DNA of 64,000 bases from NCBI GenBank assembly GCA_029747015.1, contig JAKOGI010000333.1:310001-374000 (forward strand). The letters run 5' to 3'. Positions within the stretch are counted from its first letter, which is position 1. Every line of letters starts with the position of its first letter. Shown piece after piece: positions 32,989 to 44,436 of this stretch. The notes beneath the pieces were generated by a model. It was not told the origin of the DNA. It did no database searches and worked only from the letters and a program-made list of their open reading frames with translations. The DNA comes from Carnegiea gigantea. Lineage: Eukaryota > Streptophyta > Magnoliopsida > Caryophyllales > Cactaceae. The position numbers and the translations under genes are program-made.

Positions 32989-34406
32989 TATTAAACCAAG
33001 AATTATAAAATTTTTATACCCTTTTATTATCTATGATTTGCTTGCAATAAATTCTTAAATTACGATTGCTTTGTTTATTTTGTATGAATTGGAAAAATTG
33101 GGGAAAAGATGAATAATTTGTTCAAAATGAAGCTTGGATCAAGTGAGAAATGAAAAAGGAAGAAAAGGAAGCCAAAAAACAAAAAAATAAGGCAGAACGA
33201 AGCCTAATGCCTTGGCCCAGACCTGCTTTATGCCTCCTCCCTCTTTTCTCTCTCTTGGACCAAGTGAAGCCCAACATAGAGGCCCAGTTGGTCACCTCTT
33301 CCCTTCTTCCTTCTTAGCTCTGTCATTCTCTCTCAGACGGGCCTGCCCGTTCTCCTGTTTCCCTGCGGCCTAGAGGCCTAAATGCTCCTCTATTTCCCAA
33401 TGCCCCTCAGCTCCCTCTTCTTTCTTTCCCTGATTACAGGCTTATTTGTAAGACACGGCCCATTCCATGCCTTGCACAGTCCCAAGGGAGCCTAGTCTTC
33501 CCCCTTCTCACTTAAAGTCCATGTGTATGGCACGTGACCTCTGACCTCCTTCCCCCTTGGCATGATAGCTGCTTCTTCTTCTCTCTCCTCTTTACACCCA
33601 TTACTCGAAAAGACCAGGCAGTCTCAGCCTCCATCTCTATAACGCAGCCATCTCTCTTCCTTCATTTCCAATTAACATCATCATTGTTTTGGCAATTTCA
33701 AGGAATTATTTTAGAGAATTAATGGAAGTGATGAAGAGGCGGATTGGAGATATAAAAAAAATGGAGGAGCCAGAGAGAGAGGAATCGAGGATAGATAGTA
33801 GAGAGCAGTACCATATAGATTGTCTTAATCTCGAATTTTTGTTTTTTTCCCCCCAATTTGTCAGTTTCATCTTTAGGTTCAGTATCAGATTTGGCGTAAT
33901 TTGGCTTTTGGGTTGTTAATTTGTAAGTGGGATTTCGGGTAGCAGTTGTGTTGCAAGTCAATGATTCAGGCTTCGAGTTGATTTCGAGCTGCTTCCCCTG
34001 TCACGCATTTCTGGTTCTTTTGAGTCCCTGTTTAGATTTGGGACTTCGTTCTGGTTGCTTGGATTTGCAAGGTGATGTTATTTTATATTGAGTTCAAATG
34101 GTCAATTAAGAGACTCACCCATTTGTCAAGTCCTTTTCTTCAGTTTTAACAAACTTTGACTGAGGTTTATGACATTGATGTGCTTGTGCCACGAGACAGT
34201 TATGATTTTTTTTTTTTTTTTTGTAGATGATAGTTTAGTTTTCCATTTGACTTAAATGTTTGGTAATCAGCTTAATTTAGTTTGTATTAATTTTGATTAC
34301 ATGTTAACATATACGACTTAGTAAACCAATTTCACAATCCGTGTCCATGGATCGACACTCATAAGTGTTTCAATGATAAAACCATGTACTTGCAGAATTC
34401 ACAACA
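32989..34406 (+). repeat. Athila-3 5' LTR
   Basis: It starts TATTAAACCAAGAATTATAA and ends GCAGAATTCACAACA, and its first 60 and last 100 bases resemble the Athila-1 LTR (TATACCCTTTTATTATC block, then an ACACTCATAAGTG...ACTTGCAG end). The middle differs and is pyrimidine-rich (33220-33600). TATAAAA at 33751-33757 is a candidate TATA box. A run of 18 T lies at about 34208-34225. The partner LTR is outside the window, so the boundaries rest on analogy and on the PBS. Confidence 0.78.
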
Positions 34407-34412
34407 AGTTTT

Positions 34413-34430
34413 TAGCACCATTGCCTGGGA
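34413..34430 (+). other. Athila-3 primer binding site (tRNA-Asp type)
   Basis: TAGCACCATTGCCTGGGA matches 14 of 18 positions of the tRNA-Asp complement, six bases after the LTR end, as in the other two Athila elements. Confidence 0.78.
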
Positions 34431-35266
34431 TAGTTTTACGAAATTTGGTTGCGTTGAGTCATTTCAATCATTTTCATTTTACTTTAACAATTGTGATATT
34501 TTGTTTTCATTGAATTTTTATTTAGTTTTAGTCATTTAGTTTAGATTATTTTGATTTTTGAATTAAGTTAGTATTTTGATTTTTGTTTAGATTAATTTCA
34601 TTTTGATTTTTAGAGGTCATTTATTGCTGGAAAAAACAGGACTAACCAAACTTAGTTTACGTGCAACAAAAGAGGCGGAACTAAATGGAAAAATAAAGAA
34701 GCAACATCAATGCAGGATTTTGATGAATTTCAAATTCTGTTAGAATTTTTTGGAACATTTTTTATGTGATTTTTGCTGTGCTGATATTTTTTATGGATTC
34801 AGTATAATTTTTAGAGTCTGTGTGAATTTGTTTTGTAGTTTTTGCTACTATCAGAAATTTTATGTGAAGTTTGGAACTAATATTTTGCTATTAATATTCT
34901 ACAAGCTCAGGGACCAAAAAAAATTCCAAAAACATATATTCATATCTCTTGTGATTGTGTTGAATTTACTTGTATAGGGTTTTGATTTTAGGAGTTTTAT
35001 TTTTAATTTTAATTTTATTTTTAGATTTGGCATTTTTAGGGCTAGTTTATTTTCTACCTTCTTTTACTTTATTGGTGTTTTTTGTTTTTGTGATTATTCT
35101 AGGGTTGCATTACTTTCTGTTTTTATTTTGTTTTTAGGTTTCATTCAGTTTTTGATTTTGTTTTGTGTTTTAGAAGAAATAGAATAGAAAAATTCAAAAT
35201 CCAAAAAAATTTAGAAAAGATAAAAAAGACCAAAAATATATCCTTCGGTGAAGGTGTGGGATTTAA
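34431..35266 (+). other. Athila-3 untranslated leader
   Basis: T-rich non-coding stretch collinear with the Athila-1 leader, ending in GGTGAAGGTGTGGGATTTAA just before the gag ATG. Nothing else seen. Confidence 0.7.
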
Positions 35267-35283
35267 ATGACTGGGTCAGAGAC
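35267..35283 (+). pseudogene. Athila-3 gag, first codons before Sire1
   Basis: ATG at 35267 begins MTGSE and is cut by Sire1 after 35283. The last five bases GAGAC (35279-35283) recur at 46451-46455 as the target duplication. Reading continues in the same frame from 46456, so the insertion itself caused the break here. The start matches the gag ATG of Athila-1 and Athila-2. Confidence 0.8.
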
Positions 35284-36890
35284 TGTTGAACTAACTGTAT
35301 AAAGTTTTGATGATAACAAATCCAAGTGTAGCATACTTGCTTGAGTAATGTTGTTCCAAACAAGCTCTCCAAACAGGTCCTACACAGTTGTTTGTATTGA
35401 TCCTACTTACCTATTCTGTCTACTAAATGTTGAGAACAAGTTTTAAGAACAGGTTCCAAGCTTCAGTGACACAAAGATCAGCACACAACAAATCTCGACA
35501 ACAGCTGACTAAGTCTTAAAGACCAAGTTCCTACATTCAGCGATACAAGATCACCCGAGTAATCAAGGTGACCAAGGTGTTTGGAGTTGCACATCCATCC
35601 TCGACAAGATGACTAATTCTTACAACAAGAAGTCTCGATTTGATTTAGGTTTTATCTTTTAGATTCTTGTTAATATGCCAATCTTGAAAGTCTCAATCTA
35701 ACACTTCTTGAAACGGTTTTCGAGATTTGCTTCAGAACACCATTTCCAAACAACCCTGCAAACAGGGTGCCTAGGGTGTTCCTGAAACTGCAGCGGCCAC
35801 ATCCGTTTTACCTAAAAATTTCTTTTGGTTGGCTGGCTGCTCTAAGAATCCTTTTATGAAATCCTAGGCTGATTAGTTAAGTCCTAAAAAGATTATTATT
35901 TATTATATATATGTAGCAGATTGCAAAACCATTTTTGCTAGAGATTTTTTTCAAAATCCGAAAAATCTTTATTCCTTATTTTTAGGCCATGATTGATTCA
36001 AATTTTGAAATCAAGATTTTTATCCTTTTTTGGGCTAAATTACACGGCTATATTAAGTGGCTAATCCGTTTTTATCCCGCGAGTATCAAATCCCTATATT
36101 TTAGGAGAATCTTATCTTCTTTGTTCCTAGCCGTTGAAAATCTGAAGAAATCTTCTAAGCTGCTAAAATCAGAAGATTTTTCTATCTTTTTTGAAGGAGT
36201 TAGCCGTTGGGTTTGCTTGTCTAAATAAGAAAATCTTTTCACTCCTTTCGGCAGAGATACACAAGGGAAAAATTGGTTTCTTTCACAAACACATTGAGAT
36301 TTCTGGAGCTACATTTCAAAAGAAAAAACCGTGACAAGATTGTGCAAAAATTGAGCTTTCAAAACTATTGGCATACTAAGACTTCATTGTACCTTACATC
36401 TGCTTAAGTCAGAAGCACCCCAGTAAGGTGTTTTGTATCCTTGATCTCAGATCAAAAGTGAGTGAGTGTGTCCTTAGTCGTGTGGACTTTGGACGTGTCC
36501 AATCTAGAGAGATTTGGATGTGGTGTAACCTGTCTTAGAGAAGAAGGTTACGTGGGTTACAAATTGTAACAAGGAGTGTTACTTTTGTAACGTGTTCAGC
36601 CCGTTAGTGAAGTGGTTAAATCCTACACGAGGTAGGTCGTGGTTTTTCACACCTCAATTGGGCTAGAGGTGTTTTCCATGTAAAAATCGTGTGTGCTTTA
36701 TTTCCGCATTTATCTACTTGATTTTCGCTTCTGAACCAATCGGGAACAGCCGCTGCAAAGGCCCAAGATTGTTCGTCATTCAGAAACAGTCTCTGCAATC
36801 AAGGTCTAAGGCTGTTTGTCAGTAAATAGGCGAAAATCGGACACCACAATTCACCCCCCTCTTGTGGTCGTGTGCTCTTAGAATTCAACA
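35284..36890 (+). repeat. Sire1 5' LTR
   Basis: 1607 bp, TGTTGAACTAACTG to TAGAATTCAACA. TATATATAT near 35904-35912 is a candidate TATA box. A block near the 3' end (about 36599-36690, containing AAATCCTACACGAGGTAGGT and TTTTCCATGTAAAAATC) is conserved in the otherwise diverged Sire2 LTR. Contains three AACAGG hexamers on the plus strand. The minus-strand reading frame at 36616-36798 is a shadow. Confidence 0.95.
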
Positions 36891-36892
36891 AG

Positions 36893-36904
36893 TGGTATCA
36901 GAGC
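36893..36904 (+). other. Sire1 primer binding site (initiator tRNA-Met)
   Basis: TGGTATCAGAGC, a perfect 12-base complement of the plant initiator tRNA-Met 3' end, two bases after the LTR. Confidence 0.95.
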
Positions 36905-36946
36905 AGGTTCTCTTCTAAAAGGTTAACACCTTGTGAGATTCTGAAA

Positions 36947-38704
36947 ATGAGTGCACCACGAGGCATACTTGAGGGCCAATCCATCACTCGACCGCCTTAT
37001 TTCAATGGCCAACACTACAGTTGATGGAAGAACAGGATGGAGAACTATATACAAGCTGAAGATTACGAGTTATGGATGCTCATCAAGAACGAGCCCCTTG
37101 TTCCCACGAAAGTTTTTAAAGATGAAAAAAAGGTTCCCAAAGATCCTACTGAATATGATGCTGAGAATTACAAGAAAATGGAAAAGAATGCCAAGGCCAA
37201 GAAACTTTTCTATTTTGGCCTAGGATCCGATGAATATACTCGCATCTCAGAATGTGAGTCAGCTTAAGAAATATGGAATGCTTTACAAGTAGCTCATGAA
37301 GGAACAAGTCAAGTCAAACAATCACGCATTGAGTTACTCATGAGACAATACGAGTTGTTTGATATGGGTGATCATGAGAATGTGATGGATATGTATACCT
37401 GCTTCACTCACATAACAAACGAGTTAAAATCCCTGGGGAAATCCTTCACCACTGAAGAGTTGGTAAGGAAAATTCTAAGGATTTTGCCTCGATCATGGGA
37501 AGCCAAGGTAACAGCCATCCAAGAAGCCAAAGACATGAATAAGATCACCCTAGACGATTTGATTGGTAATCTCCAAACATACGAACTGAGAAAAAATTTT
37601 CAACAGAAAGAGGAGATGAAGAAAGATCGAGGACTTGCCTTAAAAGCACAAGAAGATGATGATTCTGATCTTGAGGAAGAAGAGATGGCTATGATGACTC
37701 AAAAGTTCAAGAAATTCTTCAAGAAAGTCAAAGAAAACAACAAAAGGAAGGATTTCAACAAAACCAGAAACACCCCCCGAGAACAGTTTACTGGGTGTTT
37801 CAAATGTGGCAAAACAGACCACATAGTGAAAAACTGTCCCTTACTTCGAGAAGAGCAAGAGCACGAACACCCCAGGAAACAAGGTAGAAAACAAGCTGCA
37901 AACAGTTCTGGGAAACGATTCTCGAAAGCAATGCTGGCTGCCTGGGGTGACTCCTCTGAAGATGAAGAAGAGTCTGAAACTGATGAAGGTGCTGTAGCTC
38001 TCATGGCACAAAGTGACACGGATTCAGATGATGAGTCAACAAACAGCCTTACTGATCTCAAGAACAAGGTACGTGGTCTCAATAAGGCAACTCTTGAAGA
38101 ATTGTTGTATTCATTAATGGATACTTGTGCAGAATTGAAAAGAGATGTCCGAGACCTAGAACTAGAAAATGAGATCCTTAAGAGTGAAAAACTCGAGGTT
38201 GAAAAGAAAATATCCTTTTTACACCAAAACTTCAAGGAATCCTTGATCTTGAAAGAAGAGACTCACTCTGTTACTTTAGCCAAAGCAGAAAAGGAATCCC
38301 TAGAGTTGAAAGAAAAGGTTGAGTCCTTACTTGCTGAAAACAAGAACCTGTTGGCGAAAATAAAAAAATTGGAATCTGATCTCGCCACAAACAGGCTATG
38401 GAACAAGTCCTCAAAAGCGCTTGAATGGCTAAACACTCACCACAGTTAAAATAAAAAGGGACTAGGTTTTGCTCCTAAAAGGACCTCTTACCCAGTCAAT
38501 AGAAAATATGTTGGATTACCTGAAAATATTGTTTGCTTTCATTGTGGTAAAACCGGTCATTATCGATACACTTGTCCTTCAAGAAGGTATGCCATTGAAA
38601 GAAATGAAGGTTATGTAAAACAAATCTGGATTAGGAAAGATGAGATTTATCTGTCTAAAAGAATGGGACCCAAGTGGATCTGGGTTCCCAAAACTAACCC
38701 TTGA
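36947..38704 (+). pseudogene. Sire1 gag, three premature stops
   Basis: ATG 36947 opens MSAPRGILEGQSITRPPYFN. The gag core domain (ENYIQAEDYELWMLIKN, EEIWxAL-type region, ELLMRQYELFDMGDHENVMD) is of the UBN2 type usual in copia gag. Two CCHC knuckles are intact: CFKCGKTDHIVKNC (about 37797) and CFHCGKTGHYRYTC (about 38534). A long acidic and coiled-coil part (about 37960-38400) lies between them. Premature stops are TGA 37022-37024 (Sire2 has Trp), TAA 37265-37267 (Lys) and TAA 38447-38449 (Gln). The frame is kept throughout and closes at TGA 38702-38704, a stop also present in Sire2. Capsid function is lost without readthrough. Confidence 0.9.
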
Positions 38705-41700
38705 TTTGTTTTGCAGGTTGAAGTGAGAGAGAACAACCCAGCAAACAACCCAGCAAACAGCCTAGGGAACAACCTTGAAAACAAGCAGCTGTGGTATGTT
38801 GATAGTGGGTGTTCGAGGCATATGACCGGTGAAAAATCCAACTTTCTCTCACTTACAGCTTCGGATGGTGGGAGTGTGGCGTTTGGAAACGGCAAGTCTG
38901 GGACAATTGTCGGTATAGGTAGGGTTGGTGAGTCCCATTCCCACTCAATTGATAATGTCTATCTAGTTGATGGCTTAAAGCACAATCTACTTAGTGTGTC
39001 CCAACTGTGTGACAAGAACAACCTAGTAGTGTTCTCACCAACACGTTGCATGGTTGTAAACTCAAACACAGGAGATGTCGTGTTAAGGGGGAAGCATCAC
39101 AAAAATGTTTACAAAGTATGTATTTCCACACTTCCCCAAAACAATCTGACTTGTTTGAGCGCTTTAGATGATGATATAATGCTCTGGCACAAGAGACTAG
39201 GTCATGCAAGTCTCACTCTTTTGAACAAACTCGTTTCCAAAGACCTAGTTGTTGGACTACCTTCCATCAAATTCAATGATGATAAGGTTTGTGAAGCTTG
39301 TGCAAAAGGCAAACAAGTCAGATCGTCCTTTAAATCAAAAAATTATGTTAGCACTACCCGACCTCTCGAAATGTTACACATTGATCTATGTGGTCCTATG
39401 AGGATAGCAAGTAGAGGTGGGAAGAGGTATGTGCTGGTTGTAGTGGATGATTACTCTCGATTTACGTGGACCCTGTTCTTGGCATCCAAGGATGAAACTT
39501 TTGAGAATTTTATTGCCATTCTCAAAAGGGTTGAAAGGAGAGTAGGACACTCTTTAGTTAGTTTAAGGTCTGATCATGGTACTGAATTCGAAAATGCAAG
39601 CTTTATTAACTATTGTAATGAACATGGTGTTGATCATAACTTCTCAGCTCCAAGAACACCCCAACATAATGGGGTGATTGAGCGCAAAAATCGCACCCTA
39701 GAAGACATGACTAGAACAATGCTTATTGCTAGTGGTCTTCCTAGGAATTTCTGGGCAGAAGCATTGAACACCTCATATTATATTATAAATAGATGCATGA
39801 TCAGACCTATTTTGAACAAAACTCCTTATGAACTTTTCAAAGGCAGAAAACCCAACATTACGCACCTAAGAACATTTGGTTGTAGGTGTTTTGTGCATAA
39901 TAATGGGAAGGATGCCTTAGGAAAGTTTGATCCTAGGAGTGATGACGCAATATTTCTTGGTTACTCTTCTCACAGTAAGGCTTACAAAGTGTTTAACAAA
40001 AGAACCTTAAGTGTTGAGGAAAGTATGCATGTGCTTTTTAATGAATCTAACTCGTTGAGTGAGAATGATGCACAGGAGGAAGAATTTGAATTAGGTCTTG
40101 TTCGAAAAGAAGTGTTGCTCCAAGATAGATAAGGTAAGAACACCATGGAGAAAACAACTTCTGAAGGTGTTTCTCAGAACGACAGGCAAGGTGAGAACCA
40201 AATAGGGGGAAACACCGTTGAACCCTGTTCGGGACAACACCAGTCAGGTTCCTCAGGAACAGGCTCGGGCACTTATTGTGAGCCTGAGTCTCCAAGTGTT
40301 CCAGTTAGAGTAGGGCATGTGTCTGTGGATCCACTTACTCCACGGCCATGGAAGCACCAACGTTCACACCCTCTTGAGCAAATTTTGTCTGATATTAATA
40401 CTGGAGTGCAAACAAGGTCAAAGCTTAAGAATTTTTGTGCATTCTATGCGTTTCTCTCTAACATTGAGCCAAAGAATGTAAGAGAAGCTCTTGCAGATTC
40501 AGATTGGGTCACAGCAATGTAAGAAGAACTTCATCAATTTGAAAGGAACAAAGTATGGCACCTTGTACCTCGACCTGCAGATAGAACAATCATTGGAACC
40601 AAGTGGGTGTTCCGAAACAAACTTGATGAGTCAGGAACAGTCACCAGGAACAAGGCACGGCTGGTGGTTCAAGGGTACAATCAGGAAGAAGGGATTGATT
40701 ACGAAGAAACCTTTGCACTAGTTGCTAAAATTGAGGCTATTCGTATCCTAATAGCCTTTGCAGCCCATATGGAGATCAAGCTATATCAAATGGACGTGAA
40801 AAGTGCATTTCCAAATGGATACCTTAAAGAAGAGGTGTATGTCAAACAACCCCCTGGTTTTGAAAACAGTGAATTTCCAAACCATGTTTTTCAACTTGAC
40901 AAAGCTCTTTATGGTCTAAAACAAGCTCCTAGAGCTTGGTATGAATGAATGTCAAGCTTTTTACTTGAAAATGATTTTAGAAGAGGCAAGGTAGATAATA
41001 CCTTGTTTCTAAAATCTAAGGGGGAACATCTGCTGATTGTCCAAGTATATGTTGATGACATCATATTTGGGGCAACTCATCATGATTTATGCAATGAATT
41101 TTCAAAAATGATGAGGAGTGAGTTTGAAATGAGCATGATGGGTGAGCTTAACTTCTTCTTAGGCTTACAGATCAAGCAAACTTCAAACGGCACCATGATC
41201 CATCAACAAAAGTATATTAAGGAACTACTTAAGCGTTTTGGGATGGAGTCGGCCAAGCCCATTGATACTCCCATTTCTCCTTCTACCAGGTTGGTAATGG
41301 ATGATGGGAGTCCCTCAGTTGAGGAGAAACTCTATAGGGGCATGATAGGGTTGCTCTTATATCTTACCGCTAGTAGGCCCGACATTGTTTTTAGTGTTGG
41401 TTTATGTACCCGTTTTTAGTCTAATCCTAAAGAAACTCACCTTAAGGCTGTTAAACGGATACAAAGGTATTTAAAACATACACCTGATTTAGCTCTATGG
41501 TATCCTAGAGGATGCAATTTTGATCTTGTTGGATATGCTGATGCTGACTATGCAGGCTTCCTGGTTGATAGAAAAAGCACCACAGGTATGGCTCATTTCC
41601 TTGGACCTTGTTTGGTGTCTTGGGCAACCAAGAAACAACATTCAGTTGCCATGTCCACAGCAGAAGCTGAATATGTTGCAGCTGCTTCATGTTGTGCTCA

Positions 41701-41992
41701 ATTACTGTGGATAAGACAACAACTCAAAGACTTTTGTGTTGACACTGGATGCATACCTATTTTTTGTGATAACACAAGTGCAATTAATATTGCCAAAAAT
41801 CCGTGTCAACATAAAAGAACTAAACATATTGACATACGTCATCATTTCTTAAGAGACAATGTTGAAAAAGGGTTGATCTCAATGAATTTTTGTGCCACAG
41901 AAAACCAAATTGCTGATATATTCACCAAGGCGCTAAGTAGAGATCAATTTGAGAAAAATAGACTTGAACTAGGTTTGATTGAAACAACCTAA
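38705..41992 (+). pseudogene. Sire1 pol (PR-IN-RT-RH), one frame with four stops
   Basis: Pol follows gag in the same frame after a TGA. The order is protease ([13 protein letters not shown], catalytic Asp at 38801), integrase with HHCC (HKRLGHAS...CEACAKGKQ) and core ([29 protein letters not shown]: all three acidic residues present), RT ([24 protein letters not shown] at 41048-41059) and RNase H (YADADYAG, STAEAEYVAA, CDNTSAINIA, TKHIDIRHHF). The natural end is TAA near 41990. Premature stops are TAA 40130, TAA 40520, TGA 40946 and TAG 41417; no frameshift was found. At 40520 and 41417 Sire2 has Gln, so these look like C-to-T changes. Confidence 0.93.
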
Positions 41993-42446
41993 GTACCCTG
42001 TTCTCTCCCCCTGTTTGCAACTTCCATAGGTTGAAGGTATAATGTGTTTAATAAAAATTGTTTGCAATCAATTCTGTGCTATTTTAGTATATGTGCATTA
42101 TTTGCAGTTGCCGGCATCCGTTTAAATTTAATATGATTGCCTTTATTATCTTGTTACTGTTGAATCTCCTCCAAGATCAAGCAGCAAGAACAGGTACGCT
42201 CCTTGATTGTTAGTATGTGAAACAAGTTGTGTCTAGCCTTTAAATTTTCCTCTTTCCCGAGGCATGCGTGGGCGGCTAGTAATGATATACCCGTTGTAAC
42301 GGGTAAATCTTTAAAGATTTGGCATGCTCTCTCTCTTTAAATCTCCAAATCTTTGCCTCTCTCTCTCATCACACCTCTCTCTCTCTCTCGAATACCCGGC
42401 AATTTCCTTTCACTCAAACCCTAATCTCTCTCCAATTCTTGCTCAA
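41993..42446 (+). other. Sire1 gap between pol and third ORF
   Basis: 454 bp without coding signs. It contains GAACAGGTACGC (about 42188-42199) and, from 42325, a strongly CT-rich stretch (CTCTCTCTCTTTAAATCTCC, then repeated TCTC) up to the ORF start. Sire2 has the same plan at 55739-56169, so the CT-rich block is a conserved leader, possibly with its own promoter or a splice acceptor. Confidence 0.65.
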
Positions 42447-44436
42447 ATGGCTTCCTTCAACGGCTCTGGAAGTTCTGGTTCAAAATCTCAGGGTAGCAGG
42501 ACACCCGCACCAGCCTCACGAACAGGTCCTGCCCCTATTGCCTTCTCGCCGTTTTTAATGGCGATTCTAGAAGGTAAACCTTCCACTCCTCCTCGCCCAA
42601 TCAGCTTCAAACCTTTTGGATTTTTGAAGAGTGTCGACCTGAAATCAGTGGGCTTGGGTTTGAAAGATATTCCCTACCATTTTGGTTGGGAATTGGTGGT
42701 GTTTGAGGGATCGACTGTTGTCCCCTCCCTGAAAAGAACTTTGCTTCAACTGGGGAAATTGGTGGCAATCTTGGGTCCCAAGATGAAGCCTTTGAGTCCC
42801 ATGTTGGTTTCTTTGATTTCTCTGAGCCCTGTTCTTTCAGGCTGTTTCCTGAAAAAGAAATAGTACCCGAAACAGGGTCTGAGTCCTATGAGGAGGTGTT
42901 TAAGGATGATTTGGGAGTTGGCCTTCAAGGAGACTCGGCTGAGCAGTCTCTTCAGGCAGGGGGAAGTAGTGGCATGGACATCCCTCCTGCAGCAACCGAA
43001 TCAGTGACTCCGGTTCCTCAATCCGGAGAGAAGAGAAAAAGAGTCAAAACAGTGGCTAGGCGTAGCAGAACGCCTAGATCAAGGCCACAACCAAGGCCTC
43101 AAACCTCAAAAACCTCAGCCCCCTCTCCTCCAAAAACTGCCCAACCAACCCGCAAATCTACCCGAATTGTTTTCAGTCTACTCCGCGTACCACAAAATCA
43201 ACTACTCCGGTAATAGAGGAAATTTCCTCTTCCTCTGAGGATTCTTCAGATTCCTCTGCTACTGACTCCGAGAACACCCTCTTTGAACAGGGGACCCCGG
43301 TGTTCTTCGAGTCCTCAGAAGAACAAACTCAATCTCCTCCTCCTTCCAAGAAAACCTCCACTCTACCCCCTCGCAAAAGAAAGACCTCTACTGCTTTAGT
43401 CTAAAAATCAGCTAAACCCGAGACTGCTTCTTCTGTTCCTCCCCCCAAAAGAGCCAAAAAGTCTACTGCCTCTCCTGTTTCTACCAAGATTGCGCATCTG
43501 CTTAAGCGCAATGTAGTTAGGGGGAAGATAGTGAGAGTTCAATTTTTCGAGGAACAGGGGTTGGGGGTGTTCCTACAGAAGCTGCGTGCCCAGAACTGGC
43601 TGGACCTCTTCACGAACACCCAGCTGGGGTGTTCTGTACCAGAATTGGCTGAGTTCTATGCCAATTATGCTGTCACCGAAGGGGTCGTGAGAAGTAAAAT
43701 TGGTGATACACAGGTGCAATTTGATGCACAAACTCTGGGTACGATTTTGGGTGTTCCCTCACTTGGCTTTGATGTGTATGTGAGGGAGGATAAGTCTGTC
43801 ATAGGGATAGCCAGGCTGCTGGAGCTTTCACAGCGATTGAGTCAAAACCAGGGCCTATAAACACCCACATCCGTGAAGAAGGGTGAGATGACCTTTCTGC
43901 ACCAACTGCTCTTTATGTTTGTCATAAAGAACATCATCCCAAGAGGTCAAGGTAGAAACCAGGCTGATGCTCTTGATCAGTGCCTGGTGGATCTTTTGGA
44001 TAGGGAGGAACCCATCAACCTTCCTGTTCTTATGATCCGCCACATTGGGCGTATTGCAAATACCACCCGGGCACATGATCTTGAGTATGGTTTTCTACTG
44101 ACGAGGGTTTTTGAGCACTTTGGGATAGAGCTCAAAAGCAGGGTGGCTGCTCAAGTGATTGATGAGATAGGGAGTGACACCCTCATGGGGTGTGGATATA
44201 CTCTGGCTGAGGGCTCGGTCTCCAAACAGGGGAGCCGAACACCCAGACCTCTTATTTCTGGGAGGTCATCAGTCAAAGTTGAGGCTGTTTTAGAGGATAA
44301 CTCCCGCCTCAAGGATGAGCTCACAGCCGTCAAGGCTGCCCTAGAAGAAGAGAAGGCGCTATCTGCCAAGCGTCATGAAGACCTACTTGCCCTTCTCTCC
44401 TCCCTCGCCACCAAACTCCCTCCTCCGCAGCTATAA
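42447..44436 (+). pseudogene. Sire1 third ORF, plant-transposon-domain protein, broken
   Basis: ATG 42447 opens MASFNGSGSSGSKSQGSRTP. A conserved N-terminal block reads PRPISFKPFGFLKSVDLKSV and DIPYHFGWELVVF. An acidic part and a basic Ser/Pro/Arg-rich part follow (GEKRKRVKTVARRSRTPRSR, about 43024-43083). Next is a globular domain (FEEQGLGVFLQKLRAQ, LAEFYANYAVTEGVV, QTLGTILGVPSLGFDVYVR, INLPVLMIRHIGRIANTT), which resembles the 'putative plant transposon protein' domain. The C-terminal coiled coil is AVLEDNSRLKDELTAVKAAL. It is broken by two frameshifts (about 42700-42890 and about 43180) and by stops at 43402 and 43858. Its role is unknown, and no membrane segment or signal peptide is evident. 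Confidence 0.8.

Noticed and set aside
33001..34406. A solo LTR of Athila-1
   Set aside because: Start and end blocks are similar, but the middle differs and it is followed by a PBS, leader and gag, so it is the 5' LTR of Athila-3.
36616..36798. Minus-strand frame repeated in both Sire1 LTRs (also 46173-46358)
   Set aside because: Repetition is explained by LTR identity; no coding signs and not kept in Sire2.
37699..38235. 178-codon minus-strand frame opposite Sire1 gag, with partners opposite Sire2 gag
   Set aside because: A Ser/Leu-rich antisense shadow of the acidic, Lys-rich gag; it recurs in Sire2 only because the sense strand is conserved.
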